Below are positions 7,224 through 14,316 of a DNA stretch of 14,356 nucleotides, piece after piece. The translations under genes and the position numbers were made by a program. How positions within the stretch are numbered: position 1 is the first letter of the stretch; every line of letters starts with the position of its first letter. The stretch spans positions 1-14,356 of the forward strand of contig JAPKBK010000020.1 in assembly GCA_028823435.1 (NCBI GenBank). Reading direction: 5' to 3'. Origin of the DNA: Flavobacteriales bacterium (lineage in GTDB: Bacteria > Bacteroidota > Bacteroidia > Flavobacteriales_D > Sanyastnellaceae). The notes below the pieces were generated by a model that was not told the origin of the DNA, did not search any database, and saw only the letters and a program-made list of their open reading frames with translations.

Positions 7224-8182
7224 ATATACTCGCAAATGATGGCATCAGCCCATCTGGACTTGAAGCACTGAAGAATGGAGGTCATACTGTTCATACAGAC
7301 TTCATAGAGGCTGATCAGCTCGAAAGCTTTATCAACACAAATGCGATCGACGGCGTACTTGTCAGATCTGCAACGAAGGTGAGACAAGTGCTTATGGACG
7401 CATGTCCTACACTCAAGTTTGTAGGGAGAGGCGGTGTAGGCATGGACAACATTGACGTTGCGTACGGCAGAGGCAAAGGCCTGACTGTTTTTAATACACC
7501 TGCAGCCTCGTCTCAGAGTGTTGCAGAACTGGTCATGGGACACATTTTTTCACTTTCTCGTTCGTTACATGCGAGCAACAGAACCATGCCTGTTGAAGGC
7601 AGTGAGAACTTTAAAACACTGAAGAAGGCCTACGGAAAAGGCACAGAGCTCCGAGGAAAAACATTGGGCATCATAGGTTTCGGGCGTATCGGTCGGTCGT
7701 TGGCTGCCTATGCGCTGGGCTGTGGCATGAAGGTCGTCGCGAATGACATTTATGCCACTGATGGCAATGTGGATTTAGAAATTGGAGACATTTCATTTTC
7801 CATTGAATGCCCCCTTGTATCTATGGATGAAATTCTAAGTTCTTCTGATGTTATCAGTCTGCATATTCCTGCTCAGCCTGATGGGTCTGCCGTAATCGGC
7901 AAGGCGCAATTGGACCAAATGAAACCCGGCGCGCTACTCATTAATGCAGCAAGAGGTGGTGTTCTCGATGAAGACGCCCTTATTGCTGCGCTTAACTCTG
8001 GACATCTGGGCGGCGCAGCCCTTGATGTCTTCGTGGGGGAACCTTCACCAAGGGCGGATGTTCTATCTCACCCAGGACTTTCATTGACACCTCATACTGG
8101 CGCAGCTACTGGAGAAGCGCAAGACCGCATCGGTCTTGAATTGGCTTCACAGATTGCCGAACTGGAAAAAGCTCGCGCATAA
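7220..8182 (+). CDS. serA: D-3-phosphoglycerate dehydrogenase (short form without ACT domain)
   Basis: SerA oxidises 3-phosphoglycerate to 3-phosphohydroxypyruvate with NAD, the first step of serine synthesis. The 320-residue product has the D-2-hydroxyacid dehydrogenase layout. The substrate domain carries VRSATKV (48-54) and GRGGVGMDNID (69-79). The NAD-binding motif is GFGRIG (G153, G155, G158), with an acidic residue D176 after the second strand, favouring NAD over NADP. The catalytic trio is R245 (NAARGG), E274 (VGEP) and H292 (PHTGAATGEAQ). It ends after the second substrate-domain helix and has no ACT or ASB regulatory domain, so serine feedback through that domain is not expected. The four-base overlap with serC and the adjoining DUF1015 gene support assignment to the phosphoserine pathway rather than to another hydroxyacid dehydrogenase. 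Confidence 0.93.
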   Translation: MNILANDGISPSGLEALKNGGHTVHTDFIEADQLESFINTNAIDGVLVRSATKVRQVLMDACPTLKFVGRGGVGMDNIDVAYGRGKGLTVFNTPAASSQSVAELVMGHIFSLSRSLHASNRTMPVEGSENFKTLKKAYGKGTELRGKTLGIIGFGRIGRSLAAYALGCGMKVVANDIYATDGNVDLEIGDISFSIECPLVSMDEILSSSDVISLHIPAQPDGSAVIGKAQLDQMKPGALLINAARGGVLDEDALIAALNSGHLGGAALDVFVGEPSPRADVLSHPGLSLTPHTGAATGEAQDRIGLELASQIAELEKARA

Positions 8183-8184
8183 AG

Positions 8185-9438
8185 ATGGGGAGCCTGATCA
8201 GACCATTCAGATTGGTTCAGCCACCTAGGCATTTGGCACACTTAGTTGCGTCACGTTCCTACTTAAGTTACAATAAAAAGGGACTTAAGGACAAGTTTGA
8301 ACACAACTCCTACAGCTATTTACAAGTCATCAACCCCGATGCAGCGGATGACATCGCAGCGGAAAGGGGCACTGTAGATTTCTTCAAAGAAGTCAGAAAG
8401 GGGTATGACAAATTTCTCGACAATGGATGGCTAGAAGGGACCGAAGGTCCTGTCTATGCGATTTATCGTCAAATGACTCCCCTCGGTACTTTTACTGGAA
8501 TCATTGCCGTTTTAGACCTGCCGAAATGTGAAGACGGAGGCATTTTAACCCATGAACTTACACTAGAGAAACGTGAAGATCTATTTGTCAGTTATCTAGA
8601 AACAGTGGGGTTTCATGCTGAGCCTATCCTCTGTGCGAGGAAATCTGGACATGAAGGCGAAGATGAACTGAACAGTGCCATCTCAGATATCACTGAAAGC
8701 CGTGCAGCAGATTGCGATTTTACGACGACAGATTGTATCCGACATTCCATATGGCTTATCCATCCTGAACTAAATGAGGGGTTTTCTGAAGTTCTTGACC
8801 CTTTAGACACGCTTTACCTCGCCGATGGCCATCACCGATTGGCGTCATCCATAAAGATGCTTCACCGACACCCAAATGAACCTGGAGTTGATCGGATATT
8901 GGCCTTTATCTTACCTGCAAAAGAATTAAGTATTCTCGGATATCATCGAGAAGTCAGAAACTGGGATGGAGACATAGAACTTCTTTTAACTAAAATAAAA
9001 GCCATAGACTCTGTCCTTAGGATTGAAAAATCAGACCATCAAGAATCTTGTCGTGGATGTATTGATATCATTACAAAGCAAGGAGAATGGCGTTTGGTGT
9101 TAAAAGAAGACCACTCCGGGACGAGAATTGATGCTGGTTGGCTCAATGATGAGATTTTAGACCCATTGTTGGGGATTGAAGATTCTAGAAATAGTCCCAA
9201 CCTCAAATACATCGCTGGCTCAAATGGTTCAAGCAAGAAGGAGTCTAAACTTAAGGATGTCGTTAAAGACCTCGACAACAAGGTGGTTTTTGCACTCCAC
9301 CCTATTCCCATCGATCAAATCATTTCTGTTTCTGATGCTGGAAACACACTGCCTCCGAAAAGCACATGGGTAGAACCTAAACTTAGGAGCGGTTTGTTTG
9401 TGTATGAGTTTGGACTACATCCTCACAAAAATGAATAA
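8185..9438 (+). CDS. DUF1015 family protein of the serine operon
   Basis: This 417-residue soluble protein has no signal peptide or membrane segment. It carries the DUF1015 hallmarks: an N-terminal IRPFRLVQPP start (residues 5-14), ILTHELTLEKRED (120-132, the family's conserved HE region), and ADGHHRLAS (213-221). The family has no firmly assigned reaction that I know of. It recurs beside serC and serA in Bacteroidota and some other lineages, and here it starts 2 bases after serA, which strongly implies a role in serine or phosphoserine metabolism. The DGHHR motif (D214, H216, H217, R218) resembles the phosphate-binding motif of ParB/Srx-fold proteins, a group that includes ADP- or ATP-dependent free-serine kinases. 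That similarity is my inference from a short motif and needs a structural comparison. No phosphoserine phosphatase (SerB) is visible in the window, so the last pathway step is a possible, unproven role. Confidence 0.93.
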   Translation: MGSLIRPFRLVQPPRHLAHLVASRSYLSYNKKGLKDKFEHNSYSYLQVINPDAADDIAAERGTVDFFKEVRKGYDKFLDNGWLEGTEGPVYAIYRQMTPLGTFTGIIAVLDLPKCEDGGILTHELTLEKREDLFVSYLETVGFHAEPILCARKSGHEGEDELNSAISDITESRAADCDFTTTDCIRHSIWLIHPELNEGFSEVLDPLDTLYLADGHHRLASSIKMLHRHPNEPGVDRILAFILPAKELSILGYHREVRNWDGDIELLLTKIKAIDSVLRIEKSDHQESCRGCIDIITKQGEWRLVLKEDHSGTRIDAGWLNDEILDPLLGIEDSRNSPNLKYIAGSNGSSKKESKLKDVVKDLDNKVVFALHPIPIDQIISVSDAGNTLPPKSTWVEPKLRSGLFVYEFGLHPHKNE

Positions 9439-10102
9439 CAACACGATTCAAACAAACATTGATGCGATTCGAGATGCCGTTCCCGAACATGTAACTCTGG
9501 TTGCAGTGAGCAAGACGCAACCACTTGACGTCATCGCGAGCGCCTATGCTGAAGGGATTCGAGATTTCGGAGAAAACAGGGTGGCTGAATTGGTTGAAAA
9601 GGCAGATGCCTTTCCAGACGATATTCGTTGGCATGCGATCGGACATCTTCAAACCAACAAAGCAAAAGTTGTGGCCCCTTTGTCGCATCTAGTTCACGCT
9701 GTAGATTCAACACGCATCTATGAAGCGCTTGCCCAACACAAAAACCCAAAACCTTTAGATGTACTTCTGCAAGTTCACATCGCAGAGGAATCAAGCAAAT
9801 TCGGATTTCTGGAAGACGAGCTTAGAGCCTTGTTAGCGTTGTCGGGGGATGGGAATGAAACGTTCGGAAATACATCCATTCGCATCAAAGGACTCATGGG
9901 GATGGCGACATACACAAAAGACACCACGCAAATTGCCAAGGAATTTAAAGGTTTACGTTCACTTTTCGAAGAACTCGCCCCATCAATGGGCACCGACTTC
10001 GACACTTTATCCATGGGGATGAGCGGAGATTGGAACATCGCAATCGATGAAGGATCAACAATGATTCGCGTCGGTAGTGCAATCTTTGGCGCGCGAACTT
10101 AA
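9431..10102 (+). CDS. YggS/PLPBP family pyridoxal phosphate homeostasis protein
   Basis: Proteins of this family bind PLP on a single-domain alanine-racemase-like barrel. They have no known catalytic activity and keep free PLP and some amino-acid pools in balance. With ATG 9431 the product has 223 residues. K28 in VAVSKTQ is the PLP lysine. Other family marks are FGENRV (about 44-49), WHAIGHLQTNK (about 67-77), GLMGMATY (about 155-162), LSMGMSGDWNIAI, and the terminal IRVGSAIFGAR. An upstream ATG at 9398 would add 11 residues lying wholly inside the DUF1015 gene; I prefer 9431 because it gives the normal N-terminus (NTIQTNIDAIRDAV) and an 8-base overlap with the preceding stop. Its place behind serC, a PLP enzyme, fits cofactor supply within the operon. 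Confidence 0.92.
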   Translation: MNNNTIQTNIDAIRDAVPEHVTLVAVSKTQPLDVIASAYAEGIRDFGENRVAELVEKADAFPDDIRWHAIGHLQTNKAKVVAPLSHLVHAVDSTRIYEALAQHKNPKPLDVLLQVHIAEESSKFGFLEDELRALLALSGDGNETFGNTSIRIKGLMGMATYTKDTTQIAKEFKGLRSLFEELAPSMGTDFDTLSMGMSGDWNIAIDEGSTMIRVGSAIFGART

Positions 10103-10127
10103 AATTTACAGAATAAAAAACAATCCT

Positions 10128-11216
10128 ATGAAAACATTACTACCCATATTAACTGCCACTATAATTGCCGTTTTAATTGCAGCTCCTACCCTCGCACAAA
10201 CGCCATCAAATATAGAGGCTGTAGAATATGACCCAAATGGGTCGCAGTGGTTTGTGAGTTGTGGTGCCTCAACAATGCTGTCAACATCAGATTTAGGAGA
10301 CAGTTGGGAATTCTTCGGAAGTGCAAATGCGACACATGGCATGGAGGTCATGGGCGAGGTGTTGTTCGTGATTGACAACAATCTCATTCGCGCTTATGAC
10401 ATTAATACCGCGGAACAAATTGGTACTGCATCCGTGGCTGGCGCGAGCTTTTTAAACGGGATGGGGAATGACGGGGACGGAATCCTCATTGTCAGCGATT
10501 TCGGTTCAGGCAGGATATTAAAGGTCGATGCAACTGACCCTGCCGACATGAGTGTGTCTACGCTTGTAGGAAATACAGGATCGACACCTAACGGCATCGT
10601 CGTTGACACAGAAAATGGCAGGGCAGTCATTGTGAATTGGGGAGGCAACGCAGATATTCTTGCGGTAGATATTGAAAGTGGCGTATTGACAACAATCGTC
10701 AACGGGACTGGATTGGGAAACTGTGATGGGATTGACATGGATTCGGATGGACGATATTACGTGAGCTCATGGTCACCGAACAGAATCACACGATTCAGTA
10801 ATGATTTCAGCTCAAGCGAAACCGTCGTAAGCTCTGGGTTAAGTAGCCCCGCTGACATATCGTTTGACGAGACGAATCACATTCTGGGCGTCGCAAATAG
10901 CGGATCTAATCAAGTCACTTTTCACCAATTCGAAGCCGAGGTCAATGGGGTTGACATGGTCGAGAGCAATGACGCGTCTGACGTAACGCTTCTCGGAAAC
11001 AATTTGGCATTTCAAGTCGCTCAACCAGGAAACTACAACATCTCAGCTTTTTCGCTAAGCGGGAAATTGCTAGATTCTATGGCCATTGATATTCCTGCGG
11101 GAAAAACGAACGTTTCTCTTGAAAGATTGCCGCGCGTCATGCAAAATGCCGCGGTTCTTCATGTCAGCGGCACAGATATCGACCAGAGCTTTAAACTGGG
11201 TCTACGTCAACCTTAA
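10128..11216 (+). CDS. Secreted beta-propeller (SMP-30/NHL-like) protein with T9SS-type C-terminal tail
   Basis: With ATG 10128 the product has 362 residues and begins with a clear signal peptide (residues 1-24, cut near APTLAQ). Residues about 29-270 contain repeated units with patterns such as NGIVVDTENGRAVIVNW, CDGIDMDSDGRYYVSSW and PADISFDETNHILGVANSG, typical of SMP-30/gluconolactonase or NHL six-bladed propellers. I see no secure catalytic metal site. Residues about 285-362 form a separate beta-rich domain (NISAFSLSGKLLDSM, IPAGKTNVSLERL, LHVSG) that resembles type IX secretion C-terminal domains, so it may be exported to the cell surface. An upstream ATG at 10077 would put 17 polar residues before the signal peptide and was rejected. 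It follows the YggS gene by 25 A-rich bases, and its last 26 bases overlap the end of priA on the other strand. The substrate or ligand is unknown. Confidence 0.85.
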   Translation: MKTLLPILTATIIAVLIAAPTLAQTPSNIEAVEYDPNGSQWFVSCGASTMLSTSDLGDSWEFFGSANATHGMEVMGEVLFVIDNNLIRAYDINTAEQIGTASVAGASFLNGMGNDGDGILIVSDFGSGRILKVDATDPADMSVSTLVGNTGSTPNGIVVDTENGRAVIVNWGGNADILAVDIESGVLTTIVNGTGLGNCDGIDMDSDGRYYVSSWSPNRITRFSNDFSSSETVVSSGLSSPADISFDETNHILGVANSGSNQVTFHQFEAEVNGVDMVESNDASDVTLLGNNLAFQVAQPGNYNISAFSLSGKLLDSMAIDIPAGKTNVSLERLPRVMQNAAVLHVSGTDIDQSFKLGLRQP

Positions 11217-13695
11217 GGCGAAGGCGTTTCCATCTTGGGTCGGTCATAAAATCATCGATATCTTCAAGTAGAATATCCCTGTACTTCGCGGGACTTACAT
11301 CTCTTTCGAATTTCAACATAAGTTGTTGGCGGAACAAATCATTCACCCGAGAGATTGCTGGAATATCTGGACCTATTATTCTGTCATCCCCAAACCTTTG
11401 ACGCAACCTCAAGGCCAAGACTTCCGCTCCTTTGCGAACACGTGATTCGTCACTGTGGCTTAAGGAGATGCGAATCAATCGTACAAAAGGAGGATAGCCA
11501 TAGTTTTTGCGTTCTAAAAGCTCATGCGCCACGAGTTTGTCGTGGTCGCCCGCGATAACTCTCTGAATCACCCAATGGTCCGGAGAAAATGTTTGAATCA
11601 CGACCTTGCCCCTCTCAGAAGAACGACCAGAACGACCACTGACTTGCGTGAGCATTTGGTAGGCTCTTTCAAAAGACCTAAAGTCTGGAAAAGTCAACAT
11701 TTTATCTGCACTCATCACGCCTACAAGGCCCACATCTTGGAAATCAAGGCCCTTACTCACCATCTGAGTCCCTACCAGAATATCCAATTCATGGTTGCCA
11801 AATGCTTCAAGAATTCTGGAATGCGCTGACTTGCTCCTTGTTGTATCCAGGTCCATTCTAGACACTTTTGCCTTCGGAAACAGCTCGGCAAGTTCTTCTT
11901 CAATACGTTCAGTCCCTAGTCCTTTTGGCTTGACTGAGTGACTTCCACACGCGCCACACTTCTTGGGCGGAGGGGAAATGTGATACCCACAATGGTGGCA
12001 GTGAAGACCAAACATCTTTTTGTGATGTGTCAACGGTATGTCACATCTCTCACACATTACAGCATCTCCACACGCATCACATTGCCATGATGGTGCATAG
12101 CCACGTCGGTTTTGGAACAAAATAATCTGTTTCCCAGAGTCCAGAGTTTCCGCCATCAAGTCGCGTAAGCGTTTTGAAAACCCGCCACGCATACTTCGCT
12201 GTTTGTGTTCTTTCTGAAGGTTAGCCACCAGGATCTCAGGCAACATGACACCCCCATATCTTTCCATGAGGTTAACCCTTGCCATTCTCCCCTCCTGGGT
12301 ATTCCAAACCGTTTCTACAGAAGGCGTCGCAGAACCTAAAACAATCGGTATTTTCATTTGCGCCGACATCCATATTGCGACATCACGTGCGTGATATCGC
12401 GGGGCGGGATCTTGTTGTTTGTAACTCGGTTCGTGTTCCTCGTCCACGATAATTAATCCGAGGTTTTTGAAAGGCAGGAAGATCGCAGACCTCGGCCCCA
12501 CGATGAGAGACCCTTTGTTTTCATCGAGGATTTTCAGCCATGTCTCTGTGCGTTCTGAAGCGTTAAATCGCGAATGGTACACGCGGACGGAATCGCCGAA
12601 AAACTTTTGTAATCTGACAATAAGTTGTGTTGTCAGTGCTATCTCAGGAACAAGAAAAAGTGCTTGCTGGCCCGCTTTTAAAGCTTCGTCAATCAGATGA
12701 ACATAGAGCTCTGTTTTTCCTGACCCTGTGACTCCGTGCAGCAAAACAGGCTTGCGCTTCACAAGGGCTTCTCTCACCTCTTTGTACGCTCTGGTTTGAT
12801 GCGGCGAAAGGATGGGCAATGATTTGATCTCACCTTCATACCTAGAGATTCGATCTACTTCGCGCTCTTCCAGGACAAATACATTTCGTTCAACCCATTT
12901 CTTGATGACCGAAGCATTTACATCTGCTTGTTTTTGAAGTTTGGTCTTGAGTACAGCTTCTCCCTTAGGGGCCAAATCCAAATATGCCAAAAGTGCCCGT
13001 GCTTGTGCTGGAGCGCGTTTCTCAACTCTGTCTAATTCGGCACGCAAAACCTCCGCTTCTTCAAGCACCTCTTTTGAGATACTTACATACGTCTTCTTCA
13101 AAGACTTGTACCGTTCCTTTAACTCATCTTCAGAGACAGCTAAGCCTTTATCTATTAAAGACCGAACAATATTTTGAGGATGTTTGACACCGAGAAATTC
13201 AGCGATCTCTCTCAGGTCCATGCCTTCCTTCACATGCAAGGCATTGAGCAAGGTGACTGATGCATTGTTTAACCCTTCCTCATTTCCCCTGCTATCCTGC
13301 GCACCAGAAATATCGGGGTTCAATCGTATTCTGGTCTTACTTGCAAGTTTCATCCCTGAGGGTAACGCCGCAGACACGACGTCCCCTAACGCGCATAAAT
13401 AGTACTCAGACATCCACGTCATAAGCGACACGCCATGTGGCGTCAATACAGGTCTGTTATCGACGACTGCCTCAATCTCTCTTGCAGTATAGTCAACAGG
13501 CACGCGAGAATGAACATCCCACACCACACCTGTAAGCCGCCTGTTTCCCAAGGGCACCACAACCCGCATACCTACACGGGGAGGCTCCTCTCCGCCCGGC
13601 CAACGATACGTCAATACACGCGGGAGTGCCGCGGGCAAAGCAACGTCACAAAATGTTTGGTCTGCTTGTGGATTATTATTGATAACATTCGTCAT
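11191..13695 (-). CDS. priA: Primosomal protein N' / replication restart helicase PriA
   Basis: PriA recognises stalled forks and D-loops, unwinds the lagging arm and loads the replicative helicase. The 834-residue product is full length. An N-terminal 3'-DNA-binding domain (about 15-110, with a PLGNRRLTGVVWD stretch) is followed by a winged-helix region. The helicase core has Walker A GVTGSGKT (321-328), DEEH (418-421), GSATP (454-458) and a C-terminal motif VSGRSGRS (685-692). The zinc-binding insert carries eight cysteines in CxxC pairs (C539/542, 548/551, 566/569, 580/583), all present. The aromatic-rich loop region after DEEH (SYKQQDPAPRYHARD) is also intact. ATG 13695 lies 42 bases from the divergent bcp start. 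The 3' end converges on and overlaps the propeller gene. The adjoining recombination and peroxidase genes suit a DNA-repair neighbourhood. Confidence 0.97.
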   Translation of the reverse strand: MTNVINNNPQADQTFCDVALPAALPRVLTYRWPGGEEPPRVGMRVVVPLGNRRLTGVVWDVHSRVPVDYTAREIEAVVDNRPVLTPHGVSLMTWMSEYYLCALGDVVSAALPSGMKLASKTRIRLNPDISGAQDSRGNEEGLNNASVTLLNALHVKEGMDLREIAEFLGVKHPQNIVRSLIDKGLAVSEDELKERYKSLKKTYVSISKEVLEEAEVLRAELDRVEKRAPAQARALLAYLDLAPKGEAVLKTKLQKQADVNASVIKKWVERNVFVLEEREVDRISRYEGEIKSLPILSPHQTRAYKEVREALVKRKPVLLHGVTGSGKTELYVHLIDEALKAGQQALFLVPEIALTTQLIVRLQKFFGDSVRVYHSRFNASERTETWLKILDENKGSLIVGPRSAIFLPFKNLGLIIVDEEHEPSYKQQDPAPRYHARDVAIWMSAQMKIPIVLGSATPSVETVWNTQEGRMARVNLMERYGGVMLPEILVANLQKEHKQRSMRGGFSKRLRDLMAETLDSGKQIILFQNRRGYAPSWQCDACGDAVMCERCDIPLTHHKKMFGLHCHHCGYHISPPPKKCGACGSHSVKPKGLGTERIEEELAELFPKAKVSRMDLDTTRSKSAHSRILEAFGNHELDILVGTQMVSKGLDFQDVGLVGVMSADKMLTFPDFRSFERAYQMLTQVSGRSGRSSERGKVVIQTFSPDHWVIQRVIAGDHDKLVAHELLERKNYGYPPFVRLIRISLSHSDESRVRKGAEVLALRLRQRFGDDRIIGPDIPAISRVNDLFRQQLMLKFERDVSPAKYRDILLEDIDDFMTDPRWKRLRLKVDVDPV

Positions 13696-13703
13696 TCAGC
13701 CTA

Positions 13704-13733
13704 CAAAGTAACTCCCTAAAGTCCGTAAATTTC
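13704..13733. promoter_or_regulatory. Divergent promoter region between priA and bcp
   Basis: The 42-base gap between the two start codons must hold whatever drives these divergent genes. On the minus strand, TTACTTTG (13711-13704) matches the -7 consensus at all but one fixed position. On the plus strand, TAAATTTC (13726-13733) also has one mismatch, but lies only 4 bases before the bcp ATG, so it would give a nearly leaderless bcp transcript. No good TTG -33 elements accompany them. Weak, based on one-mismatch matches in A/T-rich DNA. Confidence 0.3.
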
Positions 13734-13737
13734 TGTT

Positions 13738-14217
13738 ATGGTAAAATGTATTTCTCATCTGTCTGTAGGAGACAGTGCTCCCGATTTCCTGTCAAAAGAT
13801 CAAAGTGGCACATCGCGTTCACTTTCAGCATACTCTGGCAGTAAGCTGGCGCTCTATTTCTACCCGAGAGACAATACACCTGGCTGTACATCTCAGGCCT
13901 GTAACCTCACTGAAAACTTTTCTGAACTCACAAAGCACGGCATTCAAGTTCTAGGTGTGAGTCCCGATCCGGAAGCAAAACATCTGAAGTTTATCGCCAA
14001 ATACGACATCTCATTTGATTTGCTGGCAGATGAAGATAAAAGCGTGCACCAAGCATATGGCGTTTGGGGAGAGAAGAAGTTTATGGGAAAGGTGTACGAT
14101 GGCACCCACCGAACGACATTTTTAATTGACGAGAATGGGAAGATTATTGAGATTATCTCTAAACCCAAATGCAAAGATCACGCTTCAGAAGTGCTTGCAG
14201 GGTTTGGACTACAATAA
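13738..14217 (+). CDS. bcp: Thioredoxin-dependent thiol peroxidase (peroxiredoxin Q/Bcp)
   Basis: Bcp reduces hydrogen peroxide and organic hydroperoxides, taking electrons from thioredoxin, in the cytoplasm. The 159-residue product has the family layout. VGDSAPDF (10-17) opens the thioredoxin fold. YPRDNTPGCTSQACNL (42-57) contains the peroxidatic C50 and the resolving C55, four residues apart as in Bcp of the atypical 2-Cys type. WGEKKFMGKVYDGTHRTTFLID supplies the conserved arginine near the active site. There is no signal peptide. It is divergent from priA, and recA follows 99 bases downstream in the same direction, an arrangement also known from Bacteroides, where bcp and recA are transcriptionally linked. 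A second peroxidase (the exported GPx) lies in the same window. Confidence 0.95.
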   Translation: MVKCISHLSVGDSAPDFLSKDQSGTSRSLSAYSGSKLALYFYPRDNTPGCTSQACNLTENFSELTKHGIQVLGVSPDPEAKHLKFIAKYDISFDLLADEDKSVHQAYGVWGEKKFMGKVYDGTHRTTFLIDENGKIIEIISKPKCKDHASEVLAGFGLQ

Positions 14218-14226
14218 CGAACACAT

Positions 14227-14304
14227 ATGAAACCAGGACCCGCAAATACACATGAATTACCACAACGTAAATCCATTACGTACCACGTGAGATATCTTCG
14301 TTAA
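14227..14304 (+). CDS. Possible 25-codon small ORF between bcp and recA
   Basis: An ATG at 14227, nine bases after the bcp stop, opens 25 codons ending at TAA 14302-14304, twelve bases before the recA ATG. The peptide is basic and polar (begins MKPGPANTHELPQ, ends YHVRYLR), with no membrane segment. An open run of this length can arise by chance, and the inverted repeat at 14265-14281 sits inside it, so the region may be purely regulatory. It could be a leader peptide, but there is no coding evidence beyond the open frame. Confidence 0.15.
   Translation: MKPGPANTHELPQRKSITYHVRYLR
14265..14281. promoter_or_regulatory. Perfect inverted repeat ACGTAA-N5-TTACGT upstream of recA, candidate operator
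   Basis: The 17-base site has two perfect 6-base arms (ACGTAA / TTACGT) separated by ATCCA, 35 bases before the recA ATG. Its size and spacing suit a dimeric helix-turn-helix regulator. It lies just upstream of the -7-like TATCTTCG at 14293-14300, so a bound protein would cover the -33 region. LexA or another recA regulator is an inference; I cannot match the site to a known operator. Confidence 0.35.
14293..14300 (+). promoter_or_regulatory. Candidate -7 box (TATCTTCG) for recA
   Basis: TATCTTCG matches TAnnTTTG except at the seventh base, and ends 16 bases before the recA ATG. The implied start near 14306 gives a leader of about 11 bases, similar to the short leader predicted for the coiled-coil/zapA block. 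There is no TTG -33; the inverted repeat occupies that position. Confidence 0.3.
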
Positions 14305-14316
14305 AAACAAATAAAT

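Noticed and set aside
9398..9430. Upstream in-frame ATG of the YggS-type gene
   Set aside because: It adds 11 residues encoded inside the DUF1015 gene that are not part of the family's N-terminus; ATG 9431 with an 8-base overlap fits better.
10077..10127. Upstream in-frame ATG of the propeller gene
   Set aside because: It would place 17 polar residues ahead of an otherwise textbook signal peptide and start inside the YggS gene.
11355..13719. Several plus-strand open frames of 67-101 codons
   Set aside because: All are antisense to the well-supported priA gene and have no family features.
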